Shown: in pieces, positions 8,531 through 18,790 of the stretch | How positions within the stretch are numbered: the first letter of the stretch is position 1 | Layout: each line of letters begins with the position of its first letter | Source of the DNA: Aggregatibacter actinomycetemcomitans DSM 8324 | GTDB lineage: Bacteria; Pseudomonadota; Gammaproteobacteria; Enterobacterales; Pasteurellaceae | DNA: 64,000 nt | Reading direction: 5' to 3' | NCBI RefSeq assembly: GCF_000372365.1 | Contig: NZ_AQUU01000008.1 | Coordinates: 1 to 64,000, forward strand | Position numbers and translations under genes: made by a program | The notes under the pieces: generated by a model | Databases searched by the model: none | What the model was told of the DNA's origin: nothing | What the model saw: only the letters and a program-made list of their open reading frames with translations

Positions 8531-8877
8531 TTTGTTTGCTCCATGGTTGCCAAATAATGATTCAATTCTTGATCTGCAATTCTAATCATCGTACGGTAAA
8601 ACCGCTTGTCATTGCCTTTATCTCCACCACATAAAACAATGGCTCTACGCTTTGGATCAAAAGCAAAAAAGAGTCGAATTGCTCTTCCCGAATGCTGAAC
8701 GCGTAGTTCTTTCATGTTGCTATGAATTGACCCTGCTACGCTATCTACATAAGGACGGGCTAAATTCGGACCAAAATGTTCCAACCGTACCAAGTTTGCC
8801 AAAACACATTCCTGCGTTTTTATCGGCTGTTGATTTAACCAAGTTTCAAATCGTTCCGTTAAAATCACCGCCCACAT
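8527..8877 (-). CDS. higB: RelE/HigB-superfamily toxin (Gp49-like, DUF891)
   Basis: The protein of about 116 residues has the Gp49-like toxin pattern: FETWLNQQP near the N terminus, PYVDSVAGSIHSNMKELRVQ in the middle, then RAIRLFFAFDPKRRAIVL and GGDKGNDKRFY. Members cleave mRNA on the ribosome. I choose the ATG at 8877 because GAGGTG precedes it; a GTG at 8883 overlaps that ribosome site. The gene is first of a two-gene unit with the antitoxin, and a palindrome lies just upstream at 8891-8908. Conserved basic and aromatic residues near the C terminus are present, so the toxin looks intact. Confidence 0.8.
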   Translation of the reverse strand: MWAVILTERFETWLNQQPIKTQECVLANLVRLEHFGPNLARPYVDSVAGSIHSNMKELRVQHSGRAIRLFFAFDPKRRAIVLCGGDKGNDKRFYRTMIRIADQELNHYLATMEQTK

Positions 8878-8890
8878 AACCACCTCATTT

Positions 8891-8908
8891 TATAAGTTAT
8901 AGCTTATA
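8891..8908. promoter_or_regulatory. Candidate HigA operator
   Basis: TATAAG (8891-8896) and CTTATA (8903-8908) form an inverted repeat with a 6-bp spacer, 14 bp before the toxin start and overlapping a TATAAA-like promoter element on the minus strand. Type II antitoxins typically repress from such a site; binding is inferred. Confidence 0.45.
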
Positions 8909-9007
8909 CTTTCAATCCTAAATAAAACAAGTATGAAAACGAGATAAAAATCGTAAAGAAATGTGAACTCATTTTGCGATGGCGATCGCAAAAACTCCAA
9001 AAAAACA

Positions 9008-9040
9008 ACCGCACTTTGATCAAGAAAACCAAAGTGCGGT
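9008..9040 (-). terminator. Inverted uptake-signal pair serving as prfC terminator
   Basis: ACCGCACTTT (9008-9017) and AAAGTGCGGT (9031-9040) are inverted DNA uptake signals forming a 10-bp stem with additional GAT/ATC-like pairing. T runs follow on either strand; the prfC stop is at 9064, so minus-strand termination is the natural role. Confidence 0.8.
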
Positions 9041-9063
9041 CTTATTTTTTATGTTTTGCGGCA

Positions 9064-10647
9064 TTAATGCTCGCGGGTTTTGAAGAAGGTGACGTCGGGG
9101 TAACGCTCCTGTGCAAGATTCAGATTCACCATGGTCGGGGCGATATAAGTGAGATTATCGCCACCATCTAATGCGAGGTTTTGCTCGTTTTTGCGTTTAA
9201 ATTCTTCAAATTGTTTCGCATCACGACATTCAACCCAACGAGCGGTTGCCACATTGACATTTTCGTAAATCGCTTCCACGTTGTATTCGGATTTCAAACG
9301 GGACACCACCACATCAAACTGCAACACACCCACTGCACCAACGATTAAATCGTTGTTCAGCAACGGGCAGAAAACCTGCACCGCGCCTTCTTCGGAAAGT
9401 TGCACCAAGCCTTTTAACAATTGTTTTTGCTTGAGCGGATCTTTCAAACGAATACGACGGAACAATTCCGGTGCGAAATTCGGAATACCGGTGAATTTCA
9501 AATCTTCCCCCTGGGTGAAAGTGTCGCCGATTTGAATGGTGCCGTGGTTGTGCAAGCCGATAATGTCGCCGGCGTAGGCTTCTTCCGCATGAGCGCGATC
9601 GCCAGCCATAAAGGTTAAAGCATCGGAAATCACCACATCTTTGCCGATGCGCACGTGTTTGAGCTTCATGCCTTTTTCGTATTTACCGGACACCACGCGC
9701 AGGAACGCCACGCGGTCGCGGTGTTTCGGATCCATATTAGCTTGAATTTTAAACACGAAGCCGCTGAATTTTTCTTCGTCGGCGAAGACTTTACGCGAGT
9801 CTGCCTGACGAGCTTGCGGCGCTGGCGCCCATTCCGTTAAACCGTCGAGGAAATGATCCACACCGAAATTTCCTAACGCCGTACCGAAAAACACCGGCGT
9901 GAGTTCGCCGCTCAGGAATAAGTCTAAATCGAATTCATTGCTGGCGCCTTTCACTAATTCCAGTTCATCACGTAATTGCTGCGCCAAATCATCGCCCACG
10001 GCGTTATCTAATTCGGGATTATCCAATCCTTTGATAATACGCACTTCTTGAATGGTGTGACCTTGCCCCGTTTGGTAAAGATAGGTTTCGTCTTTATATA
10101 AGTGATACACGCCTTTGAACAATTTGCCACAGCCGATAGGCCAAGTAATAGGCGCACAATGGATTTTCAGCACGTTTTCCACTTCGTCCAGCAATTCCAT
10201 CGGGTCACGAATATCGCGGTCGAGTTTATTCATAAAGGTAATAATCGGTGTATCACGCAAACGGGTCACTTCCATTAATTTAATGGTGCGCTCCTCCACC
10301 CCTTTTGCCGAGTCGATCACCATCAAACAGCTGTCCACAGCGGTTAAAGTGCGGTAAGTATCTTCAGAGAAATCCTCGTGTCCCGGGGTGTCCAGCAGGT
10401 TGACTAAACAGTCGTTATATGGGAATTGCATGACGGAGGTGGTGATGGAAATCCCGCGTTGTTTCTCCATTTCCATCCAGTCGGATTTGGCGTGTTGCGC
10501 CGAACCCTTGCCTTTCACCGAACCGGCTTTTTGAATGGCGTTGCCGTAAAGCAACACTTTTTCGGTAATGGTGGTTTTACCCGCATCGGGGTGAGAAATA
10601 ATCGCAAACGTGCGGCGTTTGCTCACTTGTTCTTGAGGATGTGTCAT
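9064..10647 (-). CDS. prfC: Peptide chain release factor 3 (RF3)
   Basis: RF3 is a ribosome-dependent GTPase that recycles RF1 and RF2 after termination. The G1 loop [13 protein letters not shown] is at about residue 18, the G3 motif [11 protein letters not shown] near 90, and the G4 motif NKLDRDIRD near 142. The EF-Tu-like domain 2 and RF3 C-terminal domain follow (FQIQ-type [14 protein letters not shown], then [20 protein letters not shown]). The length of 527 residues is close to the E. coli protein (529). The gene is monocistronic and ends in an uptake-signal terminator. No irregularity seen. Confidence 0.97.
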   Translation of the reverse strand: MTHPQEQVSKRRTFAIISHPDAGKTTITEKVLLYGNAIQKAGSVKGKGSAQHAKSDWMEMEKQRGISITTSVMQFPYNDCLVNLLDTPGHEDFSEDTYRTLTAVDSCLMVIDSAKGVEERTIKLMEVTRLRDTPIITFMNKLDRDIRDPMELLDEVENVLKIHCAPITWPIGCGKLFKGVYHLYKDETYLYQTGQGHTIQEVRIIKGLDNPELDNAVGDDLAQQLRDELELVKGASNEFDLDLFLSGELTPVFFGTALGNFGVDHFLDGLTEWAPAPQARQADSRKVFADEEKFSGFVFKIQANMDPKHRDRVAFLRVVSGKYEKGMKLKHVRIGKDVVISDALTFMAGDRAHAEEAYAGDIIGLHNHGTIQIGDTFTQGEDLKFTGIPNFAPELFRRIRLKDPLKQKQLLKGLVQLSEEGAVQVFCPLLNNDLIVGAVGVLQFDVVVSRLKSEYNVEAIYENVNVATARWVECRDAKQFEEFKRKNEQNLALDGGDNLTYIAPTMVNLNLAQERYPDVTFFKTREH

Positions 10648-10774
10648 CTGCTGTTTGTCTTATAAATAATGAAGAAAACCGTCCTGAGACGGCTGAGAAT
10701 TTGGTCGCGCAACTATATGCTTTTTAGCCTGTCTTTTCAAGACTGGAAAATAATGCTAACAATCACCGCAAAAA

Positions 10775-10790
10775 ATGCAAACGTTTACGT
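10775..10790. promoter_or_regulatory. PurR operator upstream of the purC relic
   Basis: ATGCAAACGTTTACGT matches the palindromic PurR box (ACGCAAACGTTTNCGT) at nearly every position. It lies 55 bp before the start codon of the purC relic, the expected place, and there is no other purine gene nearby to explain it. Confidence 0.75.
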
Positions 10791-10844
10791 AAAAAGTGCG
10801 GTACAATACGCGCCACGATTTTTGCCCGGATAAAAGGTAATGAA

Positions 10845-10940
10845 ATGACACAACTCAGTCTTAAAAAAATCTATTCCGACAAAGTGTCGCCAAAGTAATT
10901 GCAGAAATATCAAGAAGCGTTGGATTTATTAACGAAATAA
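10845..10940 (+). pseudogene. purC: purC relic: start and end of SAICAR synthase, middle deleted
   Basis: The first codons read MTQLSLKKIYS, the conserved start of Pasteurellaceae phosphoribosylaminoimidazole-succinocarboxamide synthase, and the last codons before TAA read KYQEALDLLTK, its conserved end. Between them only about 10 codons remain of roughly 270, and one is a stop (after DKVSPK). The ribosome site AAAGG and an upstream PurR box are kept. A functional copy must exist elsewhere if the cell makes purines, or the strain is a purine auxotroph. A short leader-like peptide of 17 residues could still be made. The assignment rests on recall of the family termini. Confidence 0.7.
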
Positions 10941-10950
10941 CTTTAAAGCA

Positions 10951-10985
10951 ATCCCTTCTATGGATTAGAATAGCGGGGATTTTTT
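10951..10985 (+). terminator. Terminator-like hairpin after the purC relic
   Basis: ATCCC (10951-10955) pairs with GGGGAT (10975-10980), with an inner TTCTA/TAGAA pairing, followed by a T run. It would have ended purC transcription and now lies just before the next gene. Confidence 0.5.
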
Positions 10986-11003
10986 ATCATGAATAGGAGT
11001 TAT

Positions 11004-11831
11004 ATGAGGTCGGTTGCGATTGTCGGCTTGGGTTGGTTAGGGTTGCCGTTGGCGCGCTATTTAAAGAATCTGGGTTGGGAAGTGAAAGGCACGAAACGCA
11101 CCCACGACAGTGTGGAGCAAATGCGTTTGTTGCGATTAGAAACTTACCACTTGGAACTCACCCCCGATATTAATGCCGATCCCGACGATTTAAGCGCGTT
11201 GCTTTCTGTTGATACGTTGATTATCAATATTCCTCCGAGCCAATATTTTTTCGATCTCAAACATTATGTGGTCGGCGTGCAGAATCTGGTGAATGAAGCC
11301 TTATTGCACGGAGTTCATCATATTATTTTTATTAGTTCCACCTCCGTTTTCCCTGAGATTTCCGCGCATTTTGACGAATCCATCCAACCGCAGCCCGAAA
11401 CGGATGTGGGGCGCGCCTTAGTGGAAATTGAAAATAACTTGGCGCAACTACAGAATATTGATTGCGATGTTATTCGTTTTGCCGGTCTTGTGGGGCAAGA
11501 TCGCCATCCGATTTTTTCCCTCGCCGACAAACAGGATCTCAAGTGCGGTCGTTCGCCGGTGAATTTAGTGCACTTGGACGATTGTGCCCGTGCCATTCAA
11601 CTTCTATTGGAAACACCCGGCGGCTATCGCCTGTATCATTTGTCAGCGCCCGTGCATCCGCCCCGTGAAGCTTATTACCGCTTGGCGGCGGAAAAACACC
11701 GTTTAAATCCACCGCACTTTATCAGCGCACCGGAAGATCCACAGCGCATTATTGTGGCGAACAAAATTTGTCGTGAACTGGATTTCGTTTATCAATACCC
11801 CGATCCGAATCTAATGTTTTCGGAAAAATAA
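11004..11831 (+). CDS. NAD(P)-binding Rossmann/epimerase-like protein, YeeZ-like
   Basis: The N terminus VAIVGLGWLGLPLARYLKN is a Rossmann dinucleotide-binding motif (GxGxxG), followed by IINIPPSQYFF, IIFISSTSVFPE and a late LVHLDDCARAIQLLLE, the layout of atypical short-chain epimerases such as E. coli YeeZ. The substrate is unknown. I choose the ATG at 11004 because AGGAG sits 4-5 bases before it; an ATG at 10989 lacks a ribosome site. Product about 275 residues, cytosolic. It stands alone between the purC relic and argG; an uptake signal sits within its coding end. No damage seen. Confidence 0.8.
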   Translation: MRSVAIVGLGWLGLPLARYLKNLGWEVKGTKRTHDSVEQMRLLRLETYHLELTPDINADPDDLSALLSVDTLIINIPPSQYFFDLKHYVVGVQNLVNEALLHGVHHIIFISSTSVFPEISAHFDESIQPQPETDVGRALVEIENNLAQLQNIDCDVIRFAGLVGQDRHPIFSLADKQDLKCGRSPVNLVHLDDCARAIQLLLETPGGYRLYHLSAPVHPPREAYYRLAAEKHRLNPPHFISAPEDPQRIIVANKICRELDFVYQYPDPNLMFSEK

Positions 11832-11889
11832 AAGTGCGGTCGGTTTTTAAGTTATTTTTTAGTTGCACTTTTTATTAAAACCCGTTTAA

Positions 11890-13263
<1,374 letters not shown>

Positions 13264-13317
13264 GTCGTTTTTTCGCCAAGGTAACAACAAAATTGCCTTA
13301 AATTATTGAACATAATT

Positions 13318-13338
13318 CAGCCTCATTGGGGCTGTTTT
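13318..13338 (+). terminator. argG terminator
   Basis: CAGCC (13318-13322) pairs with GGCTG (13330-13334) with extra C-G pairing inside, followed by TTTT. It lies 55 bp after the argG stop. Confidence 0.6.
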
Positions 13339-13456
13339 ATCTTTCGGAACTTGAGGAAAATTAACCAAGCACCCCCCTCCTCTGCATATATTTTGCAATC
13401 GCCTGCCATTTGCAATATCATAGCGCCCTTTCTTATTACTTGATTTGGAGTAACTT

Positions 13457-13702
13457 ATGCTTGAAATTGATTCCGTTGAAATTCTGGGCTATGTGGCAAC
13501 CTTAATTGTCGCCGCCTCCTTTTTGTTTAAGTCTATCGTGCCGCTTCGCATTGTAAACGGTATCGGCGCGGCGTTATTCGTCGTTTATGCCCTGATTACC
13601 CAAACCTACCCTGTGGCGTTATTGAACGCGTTTTTAGTCGTCGTACATATTTACCAGCTATGGCGTTTGAAAACCACCGGCAAAATCACCCGTATCGAAT
13701 AA
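13457..13702 (+). CDS. Small inner-membrane protein, YgjV-like (81 aa)
   Basis: Three hydrophobic segments can be drawn (about residues 9-25, 30-47 and 52-68), separated by short basic turns (FKSIVPLRIVNGIG), with a basic cytosolic tail. This resembles one half of the YgjV/bacterial inner membrane protein family, in which a short helical unit is repeated; here there is only one unit. The function is unknown. AGTAACTT precedes the ATG without a strong ribosome site, but codon use and the hydrophobic pattern support a real gene. It is monocistronic between argG and ggt. Confidence 0.7.
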   Translation: MLEIDSVEILGYVATLIVAASFLFKSIVPLRIVNGIGAALFVVYALITQTYPVALLNAFLVVVHIYQLWRLKTTGKITRIE

Positions 13703-13826
13703 ATCTCTTCTCAAAAGTGCGGTCGGTTTTTTATGTGTTTTTATATCACGGACGACCGCATGCTTTTCTCTAACTTATCACTAATAAAATTTATTTATCT
13801 CAAACATTAGAAAAAGTATCAAAATA

Positions 13827-13842
13827 TGTGATCTAGGTCACA
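13827..13842. promoter_or_regulatory. CRP site upstream of ggt
   Basis: TGTGA-TCTAGG-TCACA is a perfect match to the CRP consensus core, centred about 100 bp before the ggt start. A second half-site-like TGTGATCT follows at about 13859. Carbon-source control of ggt is inferred. Confidence 0.75.
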
Positions 13843-13934
13843 AATTTACCCTTCATTTTGTGATCTCTTGTTGTTTTAATCAGCAAAATTAGGTTAATCT
13901 CAAAGCGGTTATTTCACACACAACAGGAGAAAAT

Positions 13935-15704
13935 ATGAAGAAATTCACAACAAAATGCTTACTCAGCAGCCTTGCGCTTTCTATTGCGCTTGCCGTAGGC
14001 AGCCCGGCTATAGCGAACCCGCAAGCCCCTGCCATGACCGCAACGGAACTGGCTGCAGCCCGTTACGACAGCGCTAACGACATATTTCATCCTGTTTATG
14101 CCAAACATGGCATGGTCGCCAGTGAACAAGGGTTAGCCAGTGAAGTGGGCGCCGCCATTTTACGCCAAGGCGGCAATGCCGTGGACGCCGCAGTCGCCGT
14201 GGGATTTGCGCTCGCCGTGGTATTGCCGAACGCCGGTAACATCGGTGGTGGCGGTTTTATGGTGCTACATGATGCCAAGAGTGGCGAAAACTACTCCGTG
14301 GATTTCCGCGAAACTGCGCCCCTGAAAGCCCATCGTGATATGTATTTGGACAAAGACGGCAATGTGATTGACGGACGCTCCCTTTACACCCACTTTGCCG
14401 TCGGCGTGCCGGGCACCGTTGCGGGCATGGAATACGCGCTGAAAAAATGGGGCACTCTGTCTCTCGCTAAAGTCGTTGAACCCGCCATTCAATTGGCGGA
14501 AAAAGGCTTTACCGTCGGTCCGATGCTCGCCAAAACGCTGAAAGAAGAAAAGGACAATTTGGGCAAATGGGCATCATCCAAAGCTATTTTCTTTAAAGAT
14601 GGAGAACCGTTAAAAGAAGGGGATTTGTTGGTGCAAAAAGATCTGGCGAATTCTTTAAAACTCATCGCCAAACAAGGTGCCAAAGCTTTTTATGAAGGCG
14701 ACATTGCGAAAAAAATCGTCGCTGAAATGGAAAAGCACCAGGGTTTGATCACCATGGAGGATCTGAAAGGCTATAAAGCCATTGAACGCAAACCTGTTGA
14801 AGGCGAATATCGCGGTTTCAAAGTGGTCACCATGCCGCCACCAAGCTCCGGCGGGATTCATTTGGTACAAATTCTGAATATTCTGGAACGCTACCCTCTC
14901 GCCGATTATGGTGTAAACAGCGCAAAATCCATTCATTATCTAGCGGAAGCCATGAAACTTGCCTATGCCGACCGCTCCGAATATTTGGGTGATCCGGATT
15001 TCGTAAAAATTCCGATGAAAGGTTTAACCTCTAAAAAATATGCTGACCAATTGGCACAAGGCATTAGCGAAGCGACAGTAAAACCGGCGGCGGAAATCAA
15101 ACCGGGACAACCGCAGCCTTATGAGAGCGATCAAACCACCCACTTCTCCGTAATGGATAAAAACGGCAACGCGGTGGCGGTGACTTATACGCTAAACTTC
15201 AATTTCGGCAGCGGCATTGTGGCAGCAGGCACCGGCATTTTATTAAACGACGAAATGGATGACTTCTCCGCCAAACCAGGCGTACCGAACGGCTTCGGCT
15301 TAATCGGCGGCGAAGCCAACGCCATCGCCCCACAAAAACGTCCGCTTTCTTCCATGACACCAACTTTAGTCATGAAAGACAACAAACCTTGGTTAGTCAC
15401 CGGCAGCCCGGGCGGCGCACGCATTATCACCACCGTGCTGCAAAGTATCGTCAACACTGTGGATCATAAAATGAACCCGGCGGAAGCCATCGTCACCCCA
15501 CGCGTCCACCATCAGTGGTTGCCTGACGAATTGCGTGTAGAAGAAGGTTTAAGCCCCGACACCTTGGCGATCCTAAAAGCCCAAGGCTACACCATCAAAG
15601 AAAAAGCCCCGATGGGACGTGTGCAAATTATCCAAGCCCGCGAAGACGGCTTCTACGGCTACTCCGACCCACGCAATCCGGAAGGGAAAACGGTCGGGTA
15701 TTGA
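13935..15704 (+). CDS. ggt: Gamma-glutamyltransferase (periplasmic)
   Basis: GGT cleaves gamma-glutamyl bonds such as that in glutathione and self-processes into two subunits. A Sec signal peptide is clear (basic MKKFTTK, hydrophobic core, likely cut after PAIA near residue 27). The autocatalytic, nucleophilic threonine is in QTTHFSVMDKNG; by homology with E. coli Thr391 it is Thr401. Other conserved parts are NAGNIGGGGFMVLHD, MPPPSSGGIHL and GSPGGARIITTVLQ. Length 589, close to the E. coli enzyme (580). AGGAG lies before ATG. A perfect CRP site lies upstream. In the periplasm it could supply glutamate and cysteine from host glutathione, an inference from family knowledge. Confidence 0.96.
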   Translation: MKKFTTKCLLSSLALSIALAVGSPAIANPQAPAMTATELAAARYDSANDIFHPVYAKHGMVASEQGLASEVGAAILRQGGNAVDAAVAVGFALAVVLPNAGNIGGGGFMVLHDAKSGENYSVDFRETAPLKAHRDMYLDKDGNVIDGRSLYTHFAVGVPGTVAGMEYALKKWGTLSLAKVVEPAIQLAEKGFTVGPMLAKTLKEEKDNLGKWASSKAIFFKDGEPLKEGDLLVQKDLANSLKLIAKQGAKAFYEGDIAKKIVAEMEKHQGLITMEDLKGYKAIERKPVEGEYRGFKVVTMPPPSSGGIHLVQILNILERYPLADYGVNSAKSIHYLAEAMKLAYADRSEYLGDPDFVKIPMKGLTSKKYADQLAQGISEATVKPAAEIKPGQPQPYESDQTTHFSVMDKNGNAVAVTYTLNFNFGSGIVAAGTGILLNDEMDDFSAKPGVPNGFGLIGGEANAIAPQKRPLSSMTPTLVMKDNKPWLVTGSPGGARIITTVLQSIVNTVDHKMNPAEAIVTPRVHHQWLPDELRVEEGLSPDTLAILKAQGYTIKEKAPMGRVQIIQAREDGFYGYSDPRNPEGKTVGY

Positions 15705-15726
15705 TCATTAAAATGCGGTAAAAATA

Positions 15727-15768
15727 AACCGCACTTTGATTTCGCCGATCAAAGTGCGGTTATTTTTT
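15727..15768. terminator. Bidirectional uptake-signal terminator between ggt and qseC
   Basis: AACCGCACTTTGAT (15727-15740) and ATCAAAGTGCGGTT (15748-15761) form a 14-bp perfect stem with a 7-bp loop and a T run after it. It lies between the convergent ggt and qseC genes. Confidence 0.9.
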
Positions 15769-15829
15769 CAAGTGTTTTTGAACGCCCGGAAAAAAGATCG
15801 CACGTCATGCGACCTTTCTATCAAACGGA

Positions 15830-17209
15830 TTACAACTGAATCTCTGCCAACAAACCCATTCGGTTGCCATTCAGATCCGTGGTATTTTTTAACCGCACTT
15901 TGTAGTGATGCAATTCGGCGATACGGTGAACGATGGATAAGCCCAAGCCGCTGCCTTTTTCGTTCTGTCCCGCCGGGCGATAAAAGCGTTGTCCGAGTTT
16001 GGCGAGATCGGCGTCGTCTACGCCACCGCCGTTGTCTTCCACCGCAATCTTGGATTTTTCTAACCGCACTTTAATGCGGCTACCTTGCGGGCAATAACGA
16101 ATGGCGTTGTCGATAAGGTTGCGCAACATTAAAGAAAGCAACAACGGCTGCCCCAGCTTCACTGCCGGCACGGCAATTTCTTCAAACTCAAGAGTAATAT
16201 CACGTTTTTCCGCATGAAAATACAGGTCGCCGATAAGGGACGGAACAATTTGCTCCCAATGAATTTCCTGTAAATTATCCAATTCCTGCAAACTGTCCAA
16301 ACGGGAAAGGGTTAATAATTGTTCAATTAATTGCGTCGCACGGTCGATACCTTGGGTTAAATTATCCAACGCCTGTTCGCGCATATTGGCGTCATCACCG
16401 GCAATTTGCGCCACTTCCGTTTGAATACGCAACGCCGCAAGCGGGCTGCGTAATTCGTGGGCGGCGTCGGAGGTAAAACGCCGTTCACGCAATAACATGG
16501 AAGAAGTGCGGTCAAAAAACTGATTCAAACTTTGAATGAGCGGCAGGATTTCCGTCGGGATATTTTCCGTTTTCAACAAAGACGCATCATCAGGCGTACG
16601 TTTTGCCACTTGTTCACCGATTTGTTTCAGGCTTTTTAACTCTTTGCGAATCACCAATCCGAGAGCGAGCAGTAAAAACGGCAAGCCGGCAAACCAAATC
16701 CACATTTGCCCAAACACCATTTCATTTACTAAGTCATCGCGATATTCCTGTTCCTGCCCTACGGCGATCATGAGCGGTCCGTCTCCCACCGGAAGCCAGA
16801 AAATACGCCATTCGTCATCATCTTCCCGCAGACGGGATTTACTGAAGCCACGCGCCGGCGCAAAAATAAAGTTTTCCCCATTTTCGCCGTCGCTCAATAA
16901 AATATCCCCGTCCGGCGCAAAAATCGCAAAAGCTAAGGCGTCATCTTCATAATCCGGTCTTTTAAAACCGTGGCGTTTATGCGACGGTTTGCCACGTTGA
17001 TGACCGATTAAAATGGTGCGTAAATCGGAAGACGCCAGACGTTGGGCAAATAAAATTTGTTGTGCGTCAAACACTTGGTTCACTTCTTTACGCACCTGAA
17101 ACCAAGCCACCGCCGTGAAAATCAGCCACACGCACACCGACACCAGCGACAAGGTGACAATCAAACGAAAACGCAGGCTGTAATTATTCCACTTACTCAG
17201 TTTCATCAT
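15830..17209 (-). CDS. qseC: Sensor histidine kinase QseC
   Basis: QseC is an inner-membrane sensor kinase that phosphorylates QseB. Transmembrane segments lie at about residues 16-36 and 165-185 ([18 protein letters not shown]), enclosing a periplasmic sensor loop that contains [12 protein letters not shown]. The phospho-accepting His is in [15 protein letters not shown], and the ATP-binding N, G1 and G2 boxes read [23 protein letters not shown] and [17 protein letters not shown] place the start at the ATG at 17209, after GGAAAA; it overlaps the qseB stop by 17 bp. Length about 459. The EYRDD motif in the periplasmic loop has been discussed in Pasteurellaceae QseC as an iron/adrenergic sensing element; I recall this from the literature and cannot check it. 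Confidence 0.93.
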   Translation of the reverse strand: MMKLSKWNNYSLRFRLIVTLSLVSVCVWLIFTAVAWFQVRKEVNQVFDAQQILFAQRLASSDLRTILIGHQRGKPSHKRHGFKRPDYEDDALAFAIFAPDGDILLSDGENGENFIFAPARGFSKSRLREDDDEWRIFWLPVGDGPLMIAVGQEQEYRDDLVNEMVFGQMWIWFAGLPFLLLALGLVIRKELKSLKQIGEQVAKRTPDDASLLKTENIPTEILPLIQSLNQFFDRTSSMLLRERRFTSDAAHELRSPLAALRIQTEVAQIAGDDANMREQALDNLTQGIDRATQLIEQLLTLSRLDSLQELDNLQEIHWEQIVPSLIGDLYFHAEKRDITLEFEEIAVPAVKLGQPLLLSLMLRNLIDNAIRYCPQGSRIKVRLEKSKIAVEDNGGGVDDADLAKLGQRFYRPAGQNEKGSGLGLSIVHRIAELHHYKVRLKNTTDLNGNRMGLLAEIQL

Positions 17210-17864
17210 TTTTTCCCAGTGCATAGCCCACGCCGTGAACGGTGCGAATAAATTGTTTGCCGAGCTTTTGGCGCAGGTTGTAAATATGCACTTCCAGCGC
17301 GTTACTGCTCACTTCGTTATCCCAGTTATAAAGTTTGTCTTCAATAAAATCGCGGGTCAGCACGCGTTCTTTATTCAACATAAAGAGTTCAAGCAGTTTA
17401 TATTCACGGGTGGTCAGGGCAATTTCCTGATCGCACAGAAAAACCTTTCGTTGATTCGGATCGAATTTCACCCGGCTATGTTGAATAATCGGGTTGGCGT
17501 GTCCGTAGCGACGACGAATCAGTGCCTGCAAACGTGCCACCACTTCCGCCAGGGCAAACGGCTTACACAAATAATCGTCCGCACCGCGTTGCAAGCCGGT
17601 AATGCGCTCATCCAGAGTATCCCGCGCGGTAAGAATCAGCACCGGCACATCCTGCCCGTTTTTACGCCATGCCTGCAACACATCCAGCCCGTCCATTTTC
17701 GGCAAGGTTAAATCCAGCACCACTGCATCATAAGGCGCCGACTCCGCCGCTTCCAATCCGGTTTTGCCGTCGGTAAACCAATCCACGGCGAAACCGGATT
17801 TGGTCAACCCAATTTGAATGCCGTTACCGATTAAAGGATCATCTTCGATTAATAAAATCCGCAT
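17193..17864 (-). CDS. qseB: Response regulator QseB (OmpR family)
   Basis: The receiver domain starts [17 protein letters not shown], with the phospho-acceptor Asp in [15 protein letters not shown] at about residue 51 and the conserved Lys in DYLCKPFAL near 102. The C-terminal OmpR-type winged helix follows ([15 protein letters not shown], then [13 protein letters not shown]-like [15 protein letters not shown] and [10 protein letters not shown]). Length 223. It is the first gene of the qseB-qseC pair and lies 137 bp after ygiW on the same strand; the three are probably one transcript, as known in Aggregatibacter actinomycetemcomitans. The ATG lies at the end of an uptake-signal-containing spacer. 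Confidence 0.95.
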   Translation of the reverse strand: MRILLIEDDPLIGNGIQIGLTKSGFAVDWFTDGKTGLEAAESAPYDAVVLDLTLPKMDGLDVLQAWRKNGQDVPVLILTARDTLDERITGLQRGADDYLCKPFALAEVVARLQALIRRRYGHANPIIQHSRVKFDPNQRKVFLCDQEIALTTREYKLLELFMLNKERVLTRDFIEDKLYNWDNEVSSNALEVHIYNLRQKLGKQFIRTVHGVGYALGKNDETE

Positions 17865-18001
17865 AAAAAACCTACCGCACTTTTTAAGTCAATCTCTTTA
17901 CGCCTCCCGTTTATGGGGAAGGAACGTCTTGCTTTTAAGAATAAAAATACAAAAACAAACAAAAAGCGGCATAGCGCCACTTTCTGTTTTTTCGGTTTGG
18001 A

Positions 18002-18418
18002 TTATTTTACAATTTTTTCTACGCGTTCAATATCCACTTCGGTCTTATTCCAGGATTTATCCACTTCGCCGTAAAGTTTCACTTCATCGCTTGGGGAAAC
18101 ATCCTGTCCGCGCCAGGCTTTGCGTTCGATTTCCACTTGGATTTCGCCGCTGGCATCTTTAAAGATAAAGTCATCTTTGCCCACTTGTTTCACGATGTTA
18201 CCTTGTAAAATGATGTATTGATCATCTTGCCAGGAACCGGCTTCAGAAGCTTTGCTCACCGTTTGATCGGTATTCACAAAACCGCCACGTTTGAAATCAC
18301 CTTTTTTGTGGTGTTCCATTTTCGGCGCATTCGGGTCTTGAAAACCGCCTTGTGCAAACACGCCGGTAGCAGCGATGGTTGATAATACTAAAATTGTTGC
18401 TAAACTGCGTTTCTTCAT
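18002..18418 (-). CDS. ygiW: YgiW-like periplasmic OB-fold protein
   Basis: The protein of about 138 residues starts with a Sec signal peptide (MKKRSLATILVLSTIAATGVFA, cut before QGG). The mature part has a basic, Gly-rich stretch and then the bacterial OB-fold: YIILQGNIVKQVGKDDFIFK, DASGEIQVEIERKAW and VKLYGEVDKSWNKTEVDIER. The family is linked to envelope or metal/oxidative stress responses. The start at 18418 has GAGGAG 7 bases upstream; an upstream TTG at 18433 would remove the ribosome site. It precedes qseB in the same direction, the ygiW-qseBC order described for Aggregatibacter. Confidence 0.88.
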   Translation of the reverse strand: MKKRSLATILVLSTIAATGVFAQGGFQDPNAPKMEHHKKGDFKRGGFVNTDQTVSKASEAGSWQDDQYIILQGNIVKQVGKDDFIFKDASGEIQVEIERKAWRGQDVSPSDEVKLYGEVDKSWNKTEVDIERVEKIVK

Positions 18419-18542
18419 GTGAAATCTCCTCAATTAAATTCATCTTATAAGTAACAAAGCCTTGCTTTGTTGCGAGCTATTAAACGAAACAAAAGTTAAG
18501 AAAGTATTAAGTCCAACACTTTTTTATAAAAAAGGAAAAATT

Positions 18543-18709
18543 ATGCGTTATGACCAAATGTCTGCCTTCATTGTGATGGATATTGTACGGGAAGCGGCGA
18601 AATGTACCGACGGCAGCTATAAATTCGCCAAACTACGACCTACACCCGCAATATCGAGCATTTGTAGGAAGGCGTAAATCGCATTAAGCAATGGCTGGCG
18701 AACAAATAA
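18543..18709 (+). pseudogene. Aminotransferase relic: both ends kept, middle deleted
   Basis: After a strong ribosome site (AAGGA) the frame starts MRYDQMSAFIVMDIVREAAK, like the N terminus of PLP-dependent class I aminotransferases (x-F-x-VMD-hydrophobic-REA). After about 26 codons that pattern ends. A few bases later, in another frame, TTYTRNIEHL-stop-EGVNRIKQW(LANK) closes with TAA at 18707-18709 and looks like the C-terminal helix of the same family. About 90% of the gene is gone and the join is out of frame. It would still encode a 44-residue peptide. It lies 82 bp before fdhE. The family call is by motif memory; another PLP or unrelated protein is possible. Confidence 0.5.
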
Positions 18710-18790
18710 AATACCCGTTAGGGTCATTGAACGGCAAATTTATGCGCCTATAATAAGCACGAATTTTCACTTTCTATTAACAACACAACT

